This document shows positions 36,765 to 45,685 of a DNA stretch of 64,000 bases, piece after piece. Numbering within the stretch: the stretch's first letter is position 1; the number at the start of each line of letters is the position of its first letter. A model generated the notes under the pieces. The model made no database searches. It was not told the DNA's origin and saw only the letters and a list, made by a program, of their open reading frames with translations. The position numbers and the translations under genes were made by a program. This DNA comes from Clostridium sp. UBA701 (lineage in GTDB: Bacteria > Bacillota > Clostridia > Clostridiales > Clostridiaceae). The DNA lies in contig DBMJ01000016.1 of assembly GCA_002298125.1 (NCBI GenBank), positions 330,902-394,901 of the forward strand, written 5' to 3'.

Positions 36765-37703
36765 ATGGAAATATTTTCTTCAATATTCGATATAAGCTTG
36801 ATTAGCTCCACTATAAGAGCATCAACGCCAATTTTATACGCAGCTCTCGCAGCCATAATAACACAGCAGGCAGACATATTAAATATAGGTACAGAGGGAA
36901 TCATGCTGGTAAGTGCCTTTGTTGCAATAGCTGTAAGCTTCTTTACTGGAAGCTGGATAATTGCAGTATTGGCAGCAATAATTGCAGGAGTTTTGATGTC
37001 ACTTATAGTAGCAATTGCACACTTAAAGTTTAATGGTGAAATAATGGTTGTAGGAACTGCTTTAAACATGCTTGCCTTAGCTCTTACAAAGTTTTTACTA
37101 AGAGAAATATTTGGAGTGGCAGGAAGCTTTTATTCAAAAAAGGTATCTCCTATACCAAGAATTCATATAAGTGCCTTTGACAACGTACCAGTATTAAATT
37201 CACTTTTAAACAACTACTCACTTTTTGAATTACTAGCACCGATATTTGTAATAGTAACCTGGTACCTATTGTATAGAACTACCTGGGGACTTAGAACACG
37301 AAGCGTAGGACTTAATCCTAAAGCTGCAGAGACTGCAGGTATTGATGTTTATAAAACAAAGTTTAGAGTAGTACTTATCTCTGGAGTACTTGGTGGAATA
37401 GCAGGTGCTCACTTATCCTTGGGATACTCCACCATGTTCGTTGAAAACATGACCAATGGTAGAGGCTTTATGGGAGTAGCAGCTATGTATTTTGGAGGAT
37501 TAAATCCAATTTTCTCTTCCATAGGAGCACTGATTTTTGGTTTTGCAGACTCTGTAGGTGCAAGACTTCAAACCTATGGCTTCCCATCAGAGATAATACT
37601 GGCTACTCCATATGTAACTACAGTTGCAGTGTTAGCTATCTCTATGATAAAGAAATATATGTCTATTAAGAAAGCAAAAAGTTCACTGCTTCCGTTGAAA
37701 TAG
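36765..37703 (+). CDS. Nucleoside ABC transporter permease (second)
   Basis: A 312-residue permease with the family hallmark ADILNIGTEGIMLVSA near the N-terminus and GRGFMGVAAMYFGGLNP, as in NupQ-type subunits. With the first permease it forms the heterodimeric channel. The start follows GGAGTGATTTGA. Confidence 0.92.
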   Translation: MEIFSSIFDISLISSTIRASTPILYAALAAIITQQADILNIGTEGIMLVSAFVAIAVSFFTGSWIIAVLAAIIAGVLMSLIVAIAHLKFNGEIMVVGTALNMLALALTKFLLREIFGVAGSFYSKKVSPIPRIHISAFDNVPVLNSLLNNYSLFELLAPIFVIVTWYLLYRTTWGLRTRSVGLNPKAAETAGIDVYKTKFRVVLISGVLGGIAGAHLSLGYSTMFVENMTNGRGFMGVAAMYFGGLNPIFSSIGALIFGFADSVGARLQTYGFPSEIILATPYVTTVAVLAISMIKKYMSIKKAKSSLLPLK

Positions 37704-37724
37704 TAAGCTTGAGAGGGTGAAAAC

Positions 37725-38990
37725 ATGAATAACCTATTAAAAGATACTCTTGTTAAAAACAAGGAGAATTATATAAAACATTTTCTTGACCTGGTGTCCA
37801 TAGACACTCATGTAATAGGCCATGGAATTAAGGGTGGTAAAGAGAAGGAAGGACAGCTTTATATTAAAAAGCTGTTAGAGGACTTAGGAGCTACTGTTAA
37901 AACAGAGCAGATGACTGAGGAAACTATAATGCTTGCTCTAGAAAAATATAACGAGGGAAATCTTGGTCACAATTACGAGGATAGATTTAATGTGCTTGCA
38001 TCCTTTAAAGGGAATAGTGATAAAACCTTGTTATTTAATGGACATGTTGATACCATGCCTGCGGATAGACTTAAGGATTGGATAATAGATCCACTGAAGC
38101 CTCAGGTAATTGATGGAAAGATATATGGGATAGGAGCAGCAGACATGAAGGGTGGTCTCATGGCCTCCATGATGGCTGTAAAGCTTATTAAGGATTGTAA
38201 CATAGAGCTGCCAGTGAATGTAAAGATACTCTCAGTGGTAGATGAAGAGGGTGGTGGCAATGGAACAATCCATGCCCTGACTAGGGGAGTAGACTTAGAT
38301 GCAGCAGTTGTTTGTGAGCCTTCAGATGGCAATATAATCATCGCTCACATGGGCTTTATATTCTTTGAAGTAGAGGTTTCAGGAGTGGCTCTTCACAGTG
38401 GCAAGAAATGGGAAGGTGTCAGCGCCATAGAAAAGGCTATAAAGCTTATAAATGCCTTAAATGAGCTTGAGCATAGATGGCTTATGCTATATAAACATAA
38501 AAGACTTGCAGCACCTACTCTTAATGTAGGAGTAATTGAGGGCGGTAGTGCTGGTTCTACAGTTCCAGATAAATGTGTGTTCAAAATGTGTATACACTAT
38601 TTACCTGAAATTATGAGCTATGATTCTGTAAAGGAAGATGTAATTAATACATTAAATCTCTGTGCTAATGGAGATGAGTATTTAAGAAATAATCCTCCAA
38701 AGTACAATATTTACCAAGCAGGTGGTGGCTTTGAGATGGATGAAGCTCATCCTTTTGTAGAAAAGGTAAAGGATGCCTATAAAACTGTTGCTGGCAAGGA
38801 AGGAGCACTTACAGGAAGCTTTGCCGGCAATGACGCCAGGACCTTTAGAAAAATAGGGCAGGTGCCAACGGTAATTCTGGGACCTGGAAACTTAGAGCAG
38901 TGCCATACTGTAAATGAATATCTGCTAGAAGAAGAATTCTTAAAATATATTTTAATTTATGCAGAATTAATTTTAAACTTTGATAAATAG
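37725..38990 (+). CDS. M20 family deacylase/peptidase (ArgE/DapE-like)
   Basis: A 421-residue M20 metallohydrolase. LFNGHVDTMP supplies the first zinc His and Asp, GIGAADMKGG the bridging Asp, VVDEEGGGNG the catalytic Glu and metal Glu, CEPSDGN a further ligand, and LGPGNLEQCHTVNE the final His. The dimerisation lid lies about 200-320. Relatives remove acyl groups from amino acids or cleave N-carbamoyl and dipeptide bonds. It sits inside the nucleoside-type import operon, which is unusual for simple ribonucleoside use and hints at an amide-bearing substrate. Confidence 0.87.
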   Translation: MNNLLKDTLVKNKENYIKHFLDLVSIDTHVIGHGIKGGKEKEGQLYIKKLLEDLGATVKTEQMTEETIMLALEKYNEGNLGHNYEDRFNVLASFKGNSDKTLLFNGHVDTMPADRLKDWIIDPLKPQVIDGKIYGIGAADMKGGLMASMMAVKLIKDCNIELPVNVKILSVVDEEGGGNGTIHALTRGVDLDAAVVCEPSDGNIIIAHMGFIFFEVEVSGVALHSGKKWEGVSAIEKAIKLINALNELEHRWLMLYKHKRLAAPTLNVGVIEGGSAGSTVPDKCVFKMCIHYLPEIMSYDSVKEDVINTLNLCANGDEYLRNNPPKYNIYQAGGGFEMDEAHPFVEKVKDAYKTVAGKEGALTGSFAGNDARTFRKIGQVPTVILGPGNLEQCHTVNEYLLEEEFLKYILIYAELILNFDK

Positions 38991-39012
38991 CTTTGCTAGA
39001 GGAGGAATTAAA

Positions 39013-39762
39013 ATGAGTAACAAAATATTAATTGCAGGAGAATCCTGGATAACACAAAGTACACATATTAAAGGATTTGATACCTTTGTAACCAGTGTTT
39101 ACGAAGAGGGTGTGGAAAATATTAGAAAGGCCTTAGAAGAGGGTGGTTATGAAGTAGATTTTCTTCCTAACCATTTAGCTCCTGAGAAGTTCCCAAATAG
39201 TGTAGAGGAGCTAAAGAAGTACTGCGCAGTTATACTGTCAGATATAGGCTCAAACACACTGCTGCTCTCTAAAAATGTGTTTATAAAGGGTCAAAAGCAG
39301 CCAAACAGATTAGAGCTTATTAAGGAATATGTTGAGGATGGAGGAGCCTTCCTTATGGTAGGAGGGTATATGTCCTTCACTGGCATAGATGCTAAATCTA
39401 GATATGGAGAAACTGCTGTAAAAGACATTTTACCTGTAAGAATGCTTGAGAAGGATGATAGGGTGGAGGCACCAGAGGGCTTTAACCCAGTAGTTATAAA
39501 GGAACACGAAATGCTTAAGGGAATATCAAGCTCCTGGCCACATTTCCTTGGCTATAATAAGACTGTAGCCATAGAGGACAGAGGAGAGCATTTAGTAACA
39601 ATAAACGGAGATCCATTCATTTCAGTTATGGAGTATAAAAAGGGTAGAACAGCTATTTTCTCTTCAGACTGTGCACCTCATTGGGGACCAGTGGAGTTCT
39701 TAAATTGGGAGCATTATAACAGACTTTGGATTAATATGCTGAATTGGTTAACAAGAAAGTAA
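39013..39762 (+). CDS. Glutamine amidotransferase-like (class I GATase/ThuA-like) protein
   Basis: A 249-residue protein of the DUF1355/GATase1-like group: ILIAGESWITQSTHIKGFD at the start, AVILSDIGSNTLLL, EYVEDGGAFLMVGGYMSF and a C-terminal TAIFSSDCAPHWGP. The flavodoxin-like fold is visible, but the GATase catalytic Cys in a GxCxG elbow is not, the equivalent turn reading MVGGYMSF. It may therefore bind or act on a carbohydrate or nucleoside without amidotransferase chemistry. ATG 39013 has an AGAGGAGG site; a TTG at 38980 lies inside the previous gene. Confidence 0.7.
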   Translation: MSNKILIAGESWITQSTHIKGFDTFVTSVYEEGVENIRKALEEGGYEVDFLPNHLAPEKFPNSVEELKKYCAVILSDIGSNTLLLSKNVFIKGQKQPNRLELIKEYVEDGGAFLMVGGYMSFTGIDAKSRYGETAVKDILPVRMLEKDDRVEAPEGFNPVVIKEHEMLKGISSSWPHFLGYNKTVAIEDRGEHLVTINGDPFISVMEYKKGRTAIFSSDCAPHWGPVEFLNWEHYNRLWINMLNWLTRK

Positions 39763-39777
39763 TATAATTAATTTGGT

Positions 39778-39828
39778 AATTCTAAGGCAAAGTCTCACTA
39801 AAAGTTGTGCTTTGTCTTAGAATTATTC
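39778..39828 (+). terminator. Intra-operon hairpin, probable partial terminator
   Basis: AATTCTAAG and CTTAGAATT with inner CAAAG/CTTTG pairing enclose a loop of about 16 bases. It sits 16 bases after the amidotransferase-like gene and just before the GAGGAGGAG of the next gene. Confidence 0.6.
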
Positions 39829-39850
39829 CAGTTATAGAGGAGGAGAGCAT

Positions 39851-41029
39851 GTGAATATTTCTTGGGATGTAAAAAAAATAAAGGAAAATATAAACCACAA
39901 TAGAATATATTTACATAGGATACCTGAGGTGGGCTTGGTATTGCCAAAAACTGAAGAATATATCAAAGGTTCTTTAAAGAATATGGGCATAGAATACGAA
40001 GAATTAATGGAGATCTCAGGAATTGTAGCCACCATAAAAGGGGGAAGTCCAGGGAAGACTATAGCCATAAGAGCGGATATGGATGCTCTTCCAATTGAAG
40101 AGCGGACGGGGCTGCCCTTTGCTTCTATGAATGGGGCAATGCACGCCTGTGGTCATGATGGGCACATGGCAATTCTATTGTCCATTGGACAAGTGTTAAA
40201 TGAAAATAGGGATAAGTTAAAGGGTGAGATAAAGCTCATTTTTCAACCTGGGGAAGAGGGGTATGGAGGAGCAGAAAAAATGATTGAGTGTGGTATACTA
40301 GAGAGGCATCATATAGATTGCATCATCTCACACCACATAGGCTCCGTATTTGATGAGGTAAAAAATGGTCAGATTGCTATAGGCTTTGGCACAATAATGT
40401 CCTGCTTAGACAAGTTCTCTTTGACTATCTATGGAAAGGGAGGGCATGGGGCAAAACCACATAAGTCCATAGATCCTGTCACTATGAGTGCAGAAATAAT
40501 ACAGGCTCTGCAGTGTATTATAAGCAGAGAAATAGATACCACTGAAAATGCGGTAATATCTATTGGAAAGATCCATGGCGGTATAGCGCACAACATCATT
40601 CCAGACAAGGTAGAATTGGAAGGAACAGTGAGAACTACCAGTGAAGAAGTTAGAAAATACATTAGTGAGAGAATAGAACAAATAGTAAAGGGTATAACTC
40701 TAGCCATGAAGGGCGAGTATAAGTACAATTATCATTTTGGGTACCCAGTAGTAACCAATAATGAGGAATTAACTAAACAGCTGCTTTCCTCAGCAAGAAA
40801 GGTTTTTTCTGAGGAAGAAGTTATAATATTAAAGAAGCCAACTATGATAGGAGAAGATATTTCCTACTTTTTAAATAAGGTTCCAGGAGTATATTTTTTT
40901 CTAGGCAGTAAGAAACCAGTTAATGGAGAATATTATCCTCATCATCATTGCAAATTTGACATAGATGAAGAGGTTTTATACAAAGGAGTACTAGCTACGG
41001 TTCAATTTATATTAGATGTGATGGAGTGA
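39851..41029 (+). CDS. M20D amidohydrolase (aminoacylase / IAA-amide hydrolase type)
   Basis: A 392-residue M20D enzyme with ADMDALPIEERTGLPFAS, MHACGHDGHMA (metal Cys and His), FQPGEEGYGGAEKMIE (catalytic Glu pair), ISHHIGS and the C-terminal final His segment YYPHHHCKFDID. M20D enzymes hydrolyse N-acyl or amide conjugates of amino acids. The start is GTG 39851 behind GAGGAGGAG. With the M20 enzyme upstream and the divergent cyclic amidohydrolase, this makes three amide-cleaving hydrolases in one regulon. Confidence 0.9.
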   Translation: MNISWDVKKIKENINHNRIYLHRIPEVGLVLPKTEEYIKGSLKNMGIEYEELMEISGIVATIKGGSPGKTIAIRADMDALPIEERTGLPFASMNGAMHACGHDGHMAILLSIGQVLNENRDKLKGEIKLIFQPGEEGYGGAEKMIECGILERHHIDCIISHHIGSVFDEVKNGQIAIGFGTIMSCLDKFSLTIYGKGGHGAKPHKSIDPVTMSAEIIQALQCIISREIDTTENAVISIGKIHGGIAHNIIPDKVELEGTVRTTSEEVRKYISERIEQIVKGITLAMKGEYKYNYHFGYPVVTNNEELTKQLLSSARKVFSEEEVIILKKPTMIGEDISYFLNKVPGVYFFLGSKKPVNGEYYPHHHCKFDIDEEVLYKGVLATVQFILDVME

Positions 41030-41033
41030 TAAG

Positions 41034-42032
41034 ATGAAGGCAACCATAAAGGATGTAGCCAAGAAAGCAAATGTGTCAATTACCACAGTTTCAAGAGTAA
41101 TAAATAACGTAGAGGGCTACACTAACGAGGATACCAAAAATAGAATATTAAAGGTAATTGAAGAATTGGATTATAAGCCTAATTCCCTTGCGCGAAGCTT
41201 GGTTACTAAGAAGACTAGAACCATAGGTTTGATATTGCCGGATATATCCAATCCATTTTTCCCTGGCATTGCTAAGAGTGTGGAGGACAGAGCCAGTAAG
41301 CATGGCTATAATGTTATTCTATGCAATAGCTATGACAGCTCGAAAAAGGAAGATTACTATATAAATGTTCTAAGGGAAAAATATGTAGATGGTATAATAC
41401 TATCAAGCTCAAAACTAAACAAGGACGATGAAAATAACTATAGCAAGGATTTACCTATGGTGTTTATAGACAGAAAGCCTGATGTAAAGATAACCAATGC
41501 TGTTTTTATCAACAACTACTCTGGTGCTTATAATGCAACAAAGCATTTAATTGATTTGGGTCATAAAAATATTGGTTGCTTAATTGGACCACAGACCATA
41601 AATACCTCTATAGATAGATTAGAGGGCTACAAAAAGGCCTTGGAGGATAACAACCTGCCCATTGTGGAGGAATTTATAAAATATGAAGATTACTCCATAG
41701 AAGGCGGATACAAGGCTGCTAAGGAAGTGCTTACAAATAAGAGCATTACAGCTATTTTTGCCAACAATGACCTGATGGCCATTGGGGTTTACAGGGCTGC
41801 AAAGGAATTGAAATATAAGATACCAAGAGATCTCTCTGTGGTAGGCTTTGATGATATTGATATGGTGGAGTTTATTGAACCTCCTCTTACTACAGTAAAG
41901 CAGCCTACAAAGGAGCTTGGTGAAGCTGCAGTGGAAATGTTAATGGAAGCAATAAATAACAACCTAGAGGAAAAGATAATGTATCTAGATACAGAATTAA
42001 TTATAAGAGAAAGTACACTTACCTTGAAATAA
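41034..42032 (+). CDS. LacI-family transcriptional regulator
   Basis: A 332-residue repressor. The N-terminal HTH is TIKDVAKKANVSITTVSRVI, the hinge is LARSLVTKKT, and the periplasmic-binding-protein-like core starts IGLILPDISNPFF and contains AIFANNDLMAIG and VVGFDDIDMVEFI, all typical. It lies four bases after the M20D gene as the last gene of the operon and probably binds the palindromes at 31984-32010, sensing the imported sugar, nucleoside or a product. Confidence 0.92.
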   Translation: MKATIKDVAKKANVSITTVSRVINNVEGYTNEDTKNRILKVIEELDYKPNSLARSLVTKKTRTIGLILPDISNPFFPGIAKSVEDRASKHGYNVILCNSYDSSKKEDYYINVLREKYVDGIILSSSKLNKDDENNYSKDLPMVFIDRKPDVKITNAVFINNYSGAYNATKHLIDLGHKNIGCLIGPQTINTSIDRLEGYKKALEDNNLPIVEEFIKYEDYSIEGGYKAAKEVLTNKSITAIFANNDLMAIGVYRAAKELKYKIPRDLSVVGFDDIDMVEFIEPPLTTVKQPTKELGEAAVEMLMEAINNNLEEKIMYLDTELIIRESTLTLK

Positions 42033-42039
42033 GAGTGAC

Positions 42040-42332
42040 AAGTGACAAGTTAAAAGTGACAAGGGACAAGTGACAAGTGACGAGTGACAAGTGACAAGTG
42101 ACAAGTTACAAGTGACAAGTGACAAGTGACAAGTGGCAAGGGACAAGGGACAAGGGACAAGTGACAAGTGACAAGTGGCAAGTGGCAAGGGACAAGTGAC
42201 AAGTGACAAGGGACAAGGGACAAGTGACAAGTGGCAAGGGACAAGTTAAAAGTGACAAGTGACAAGTTACAAGTGAAGAAGTAAGAGGGAAGAGGTAAGA
42301 GTGACAAGTTAAAAGTGACAAGTCAATAGTGA
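42040..42332 (+). repeat. Heptanucleotide tandem repeat array
   Basis: About 270 bases consist of some forty copies of a 7-base unit AAGTGAC with variants AAGGGAC, AAGTGGC and AAGTTAA, decaying at the right end into GAAGAAGTAAGAGG-type sequence. It begins eight bases after the LacI stop codon. Since seven is not a multiple of three, all minus-strand frames read a repetitive MSLVTCHLS-type pseudo-protein. No gene signal is seen within it. Confidence 0.95.
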
Positions 42333-42348
42333 AGAGTTAATGGGGAAG

Positions 42349-42398
42349 AAGAGAACAGTGGAGCTAGTCATTTTAGCATCACAGTTCTCTTTTTATGT
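42349..42398 (+). terminator. Rho-independent terminator after the LacI gene/repeat
   Basis: AGAGAAC and GTTCTCT outer arms with inner GTG/CAC and GCTA/TAGC pairs, ending in a T tract at 42391. It is separated from the LacI stop by the heptamer array, so the array is transcribed with the operon. Confidence 0.75.
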
Positions 42399-42485
42399 TG
42401 AAAGCATACTTCATTGCAGTATTTAGTATTAAATTATATAATTACAATAAGAATATCAAATTTTATAATAGGAGCTGCTAAAATT

Positions 42486-43049
42486 ATGAGTGAAAGCCAT
42501 GAGAAAAAATATGAAACTGCAATGTTTGCAGGGGGCTGCTTTTGGTGTATGGTTTCTCCCTTTGATGTGCTAGAGGGTATTATTGAAGTGAAATCAGGCT
42601 ACTCTTATGGGCACGTAGAAAATCCCACCTATGCAGATGTAAAATCACAGACTTCAGGGCATTATGAAGTAATTCAAATAATCTATGATAGTGAGGTAAT
42701 TGATTACAACAAGCTTCTGCAGGCTTATTGGAGGCAGGTTGACCCCACGGATGAGGGTGGTCAATTTCAAGATAGGGGACCATCCTATAGAACCGCTATT
42801 TTTTATACCACCAAGGAGCAAAGAGAAAAGGCTTTAGCCTCTAAAAAAGCCATGGAGGAAGCTAAGAGATTTCCAGGGCCTATAGTAACCCCAATCCTTA
42901 AGGCTGAGAAATTCTATGCTGCAGAAGAATATCATCAGGATTATTACAAAAAAAGCCCTAGGGAATATAAGCTGGATAGAGCTGTTTCTGGAAGGGATGA
43001 GTTCATTAAAAAATACTGGGGAGAAGAATATTACGATATATACAAATAA
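42486..43049 (+). CDS. msrA: Peptide methionine (S)-S-oxide reductase
   Basis: A 187-residue MsrA. The active-site motif FAGGCFWCM carries the catalytic Cys; further signatures are EVKSGYSYG, VIDYNKLLQAYWRQVDPTDEGGQFQDRGPSYR and AEEYHQDYY. Length and motif order fit the family. It repairs oxidised methionine using thioredoxin. ATG 42486 is selected because the protein family begins about there and AGGAG lies upstream; earlier in-frame ATGs would add an unrelated hydrophobic leader. Confidence 0.93.
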   Translation: MSESHEKKYETAMFAGGCFWCMVSPFDVLEGIIEVKSGYSYGHVENPTYADVKSQTSGHYEVIQIIYDSEVIDYNKLLQAYWRQVDPTDEGGQFQDRGPSYRTAIFYTTKEQREKALASKKAMEEAKRFPGPIVTPILKAEKFYAAEEYHQDYYKKSPREYKLDRAVSGRDEFIKKYWGEEYYDIYK

Positions 43050-43075
43050 GGTTATCACAAAGGAGAGTAGAGTGT

Positions 43076-43828
43076 ATGAAGTTAATATCATGGAATGTGA
43101 ATGGATTAAGAGCCTGTGTAACTAAGGGCTTTATGGATTATTTTAAAGAGGTGGATGCAGATATTTTTTGCATCCAAGAAAGTAAACTGCAGGAAGGGCA
43201 GATAGACTTAGACCTTAAGGGCTATCATCAATATTGGAATTATGCAGAGAAGAAGGGCTATTCAGGAACTGCCATATTTACTAAGATTAAACCCATTAGC
43301 CACAGCTATGGAATTAATAAGGAAGAGCATGATAAAGAGGGAAGAGTTATCACCCTGGAATTTGATGATTTTTACATGGTAACAGTGTATACTCCTAATT
43401 CACAGCAGGAGCTTAAAAGACTGGACTATAGAATGAGCTGGGAGGAGGATTTTAAGGCATATATTAAGGAGCTTGATAGGGTTAAGCCTGTAATAATATG
43501 TGGAGATCTCAATGTAGCTCATAGAGAGATAGATCTTAAAAACCCCAGCAGCAATAAAATGAATGCAGGCTTTACCAATGAGGAAAGAGAAAAGTTTTCA
43601 GTATTGCTGGAAAGCGGCTTTATAGACACCTACCGATATTTCTATCCAGAAAAGGCGGGGGCATATTCCTGGTGGTCCTATAGGTTTAATGCAAGAGCTA
43701 ATAACGCAGGGTGGCGTATAGATTATTTCTGCGTATCTCAAAGATTAGAGGATAGACTAGTTAGTGCAGACATTCATTCTGAGGTTCTTGGGTCAGATCA
43801 TTGCCCAGTGGAATTAGTTATTAAATAG
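43076..43828 (+). CDS. exoA: Exodeoxyribonuclease III (AP endonuclease)
   Basis: A 250-residue EEP-fold nuclease with SWNVNGLRACV, the metal Glu in IQESKLQEGQID, the GDLNVAHREIDL catalytic Asp/Asn pair, and the terminal GSDHCPVEL with the catalytic His. These match ExoA/ExoIII of base excision repair. AAAGGAGAG stands before the ATG. It lies 26 bases after msrA, so the two damage-repair genes may be co-transcribed. Confidence 0.94.
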   Translation: MKLISWNVNGLRACVTKGFMDYFKEVDADIFCIQESKLQEGQIDLDLKGYHQYWNYAEKKGYSGTAIFTKIKPISHSYGINKEEHDKEGRVITLEFDDFYMVTVYTPNSQQELKRLDYRMSWEEDFKAYIKELDRVKPVIICGDLNVAHREIDLKNPSSNKMNAGFTNEEREKFSVLLESGFIDTYRYFYPEKAGAYSWWSYRFNARANNAGWRIDYFCVSQRLEDRLVSADIHSEVLGSDHCPVELVIK

Positions 43829-43840
43829 GAGGGAATTGAC

Positions 43841-45565
43841 ATGGATTATAAAGAACTATATAGTGCTTGGAGAGATAATAAATATTTTGATGAAGCAACA
43901 AGGGTAGAGCTTAGGGAAATTGAAAAGGATGAAAAAGAAATTGAAGATAGATTTTATAAGGATTTAGAGTTTGGAACTGCGGGACTTAGAGGAAAGCTTG
44001 GAGCTGGAACTAATAGAATGAATATGTACATAGTGTCAAGAGCTACTCAAGGTCTAGCAGATTTTATTTCAGAGCATGGTAAAAGCTATATGGACAGAGG
44101 AGTGGCCATTGCTTATGATTGCAGACATTTTTCCAAGGAGTTTGCAAAAAGAGCGGCTCTAGTTTTAGCAGGGAATAATATTAAGGCATACTTATTTGAA
44201 AGCTTAAGACCAACACCAGTGTTGTCCTTTGCCATAGGGCATTTAAATACTGCCTCAGGCATTGTGGTAACAGCAAGTCATAATCCCAAGGAATACAATG
44301 GCTACAAGGCATATTGGGAGGATGGTGCTCAAATAGGACAAGAACATGCAGATGCAATCACAGAAAAAATATTAAGCATAAAAAACTTTGAAGACGTTAA
44401 AATTATGGAGGAAAGTGAAGCTCTAGAAAAGGGTTTATTAAATATTATAGGCAGTGAAATAGATGATGTGTATATATCCAAGGTTAAGGCACTTGCCTTG
44501 AGAGAGGATATAGCAAAGGATATTAAAATAATATATACACCATTAAACGGAACAGGCAATGTGCTGGTAAGAAGAGTACTTAGAGAAAGAGGCTTTACCA
44601 ATGTAACCGTAGTTCCAGAGCAGGAAAATCCGGATCCTGATTTCACTACAGCACCTTTCCCAAATCCTGAGGATCAAAGGGCCTTTCACTATGCAGAACG
44701 CTTAGGAGAAAAAATTGGAGCAGAGCTTTTGCTTGCCACAGACCCAGACTGTGACAGACTTGCCATAATGGTTAGAAATAGTGAAGGGAAGTACATATCC
44801 TTCAATGGTAATCAAACAGGTGCAATCCTAGTAAAATACATTGTTGAGACTAAGCATGAGCTTGGAGTACTGCCAAATAACGGGTTCATTGTAAAGTCCA
44901 TCGTAACTGGTGATCTAGCCAAGGCCATTGCAGAAAAATATAAGGTTAAGACTTATGAGACCTTAACAGGCTTTAAGAATATATGCGGAAAGGCCAATGA
45001 GCTTGAAAAGGATGGGGCATATGAATTTGTATTTGGCTATGAAGAAAGTATTGGATATGTCACAGGAAACTTTGTAAGAGATAAGGATGGAGTAATATCC
45101 TCCATGATGCTTTGTGAAGCTGCAGCATATTATAAAAAACAGGGTAAGGACCTTACAGAGATACTTGAGGATATTTATAAGGAGTTCGGCTACTATAGGG
45201 AAAAACAGATATCCTTAGTGCTGGAAGGAATAGAGGGAAGCAGAAGAATAAAGAGAATGATGGAAGTCTATAGAGAAGATTACCCTACTGAAATAAATGG
45301 AGTAAAGCTTGTAAGCACTATAGATTACAAGACAGGAAAAGAGTTAAATTTAGTGACAGGTGAGGTATCAAAAACTGATATACCAGCTTCAAATGTATTA
45401 AAATTTACCTTAGTGGATGGCTGCTGGTATGCAGTAAGACCTTCCGGTACAGAGCCTAAAATAAAGCTCTACATCTATTCTAAGGCTAAGACCTCTTCAG
45501 AAGCAGAATACAAGATAGCAAAAATACAAGAGGTAGTACTCTCTAAATTACAGTCTGTAGAATAA
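43841..45565 (+). CDS. Phospho-sugar mutase (phosphoglucomutase/phosphomannomutase, PgcA-like)
   Basis: A 574-residue alpha-D-phosphohexomutase. The active-site phosphoserine loop is TASHNPKEYNGYK, the metal loop DPDCDRLAIM, the sugar-binding loop GYEESIGY and the phosphate-binding loop RPSGTEPKIK. Length above 550 fits the Firmicute PgcA type that makes glucose-1-phosphate for UDP-glucose. GGAGGG precedes the ATG. It closes the msrA-exoA run and is followed by a strong terminator. Confidence 0.92.
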   Translation: MDYKELYSAWRDNKYFDEATRVELREIEKDEKEIEDRFYKDLEFGTAGLRGKLGAGTNRMNMYIVSRATQGLADFISEHGKSYMDRGVAIAYDCRHFSKEFAKRAALVLAGNNIKAYLFESLRPTPVLSFAIGHLNTASGIVVTASHNPKEYNGYKAYWEDGAQIGQEHADAITEKILSIKNFEDVKIMEESEALEKGLLNIIGSEIDDVYISKVKALALREDIAKDIKIIYTPLNGTGNVLVRRVLRERGFTNVTVVPEQENPDPDFTTAPFPNPEDQRAFHYAERLGEKIGAELLLATDPDCDRLAIMVRNSEGKYISFNGNQTGAILVKYIVETKHELGVLPNNGFIVKSIVTGDLAKAIAEKYKVKTYETLTGFKNICGKANELEKDGAYEFVFGYEESIGYVTGNFVRDKDGVISSMMLCEAAAYYKKQGKDLTEILEDIYKEFGYYREKQISLVLEGIEGSRRIKRMMEVYREDYPTEINGVKLVSTIDYKTGKELNLVTGEVSKTDIPASNVLKFTLVDGCWYAVRPSGTEPKIKLYIYSKAKTSSEAEYKIAKIQEVVLSKLQSVE

Positions 45566-45568
45566 ATA

Positions 45569-45618
45569 AAAGAACCTGTTTATAGCATATCACATAGCTT
45601 ATAAACAGGTTCTTTTTG
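45569..45618 (+). terminator. Rho-independent terminator
   Basis: AAGAACCTGTTTATA pairs with TATAAACAGGTTCTT, with a loop of about 15 bases, followed by T residues. Confidence 0.9.
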
Positions 45619-45685
45619 ACCAAACGGGTAGATAGGAGTAATATATTAATGTATGTAAAAAACCAAAGAAGGGATGTTTTTGTAT

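Noticed and set aside
41997..42321. Three overlapping minus-strand reading frames rich in Ser-Leu-Val-Thr-Cys-His
   Set aside because: They are produced by the 7-base repeat read in all frames, have no ribosome site and no real composition.
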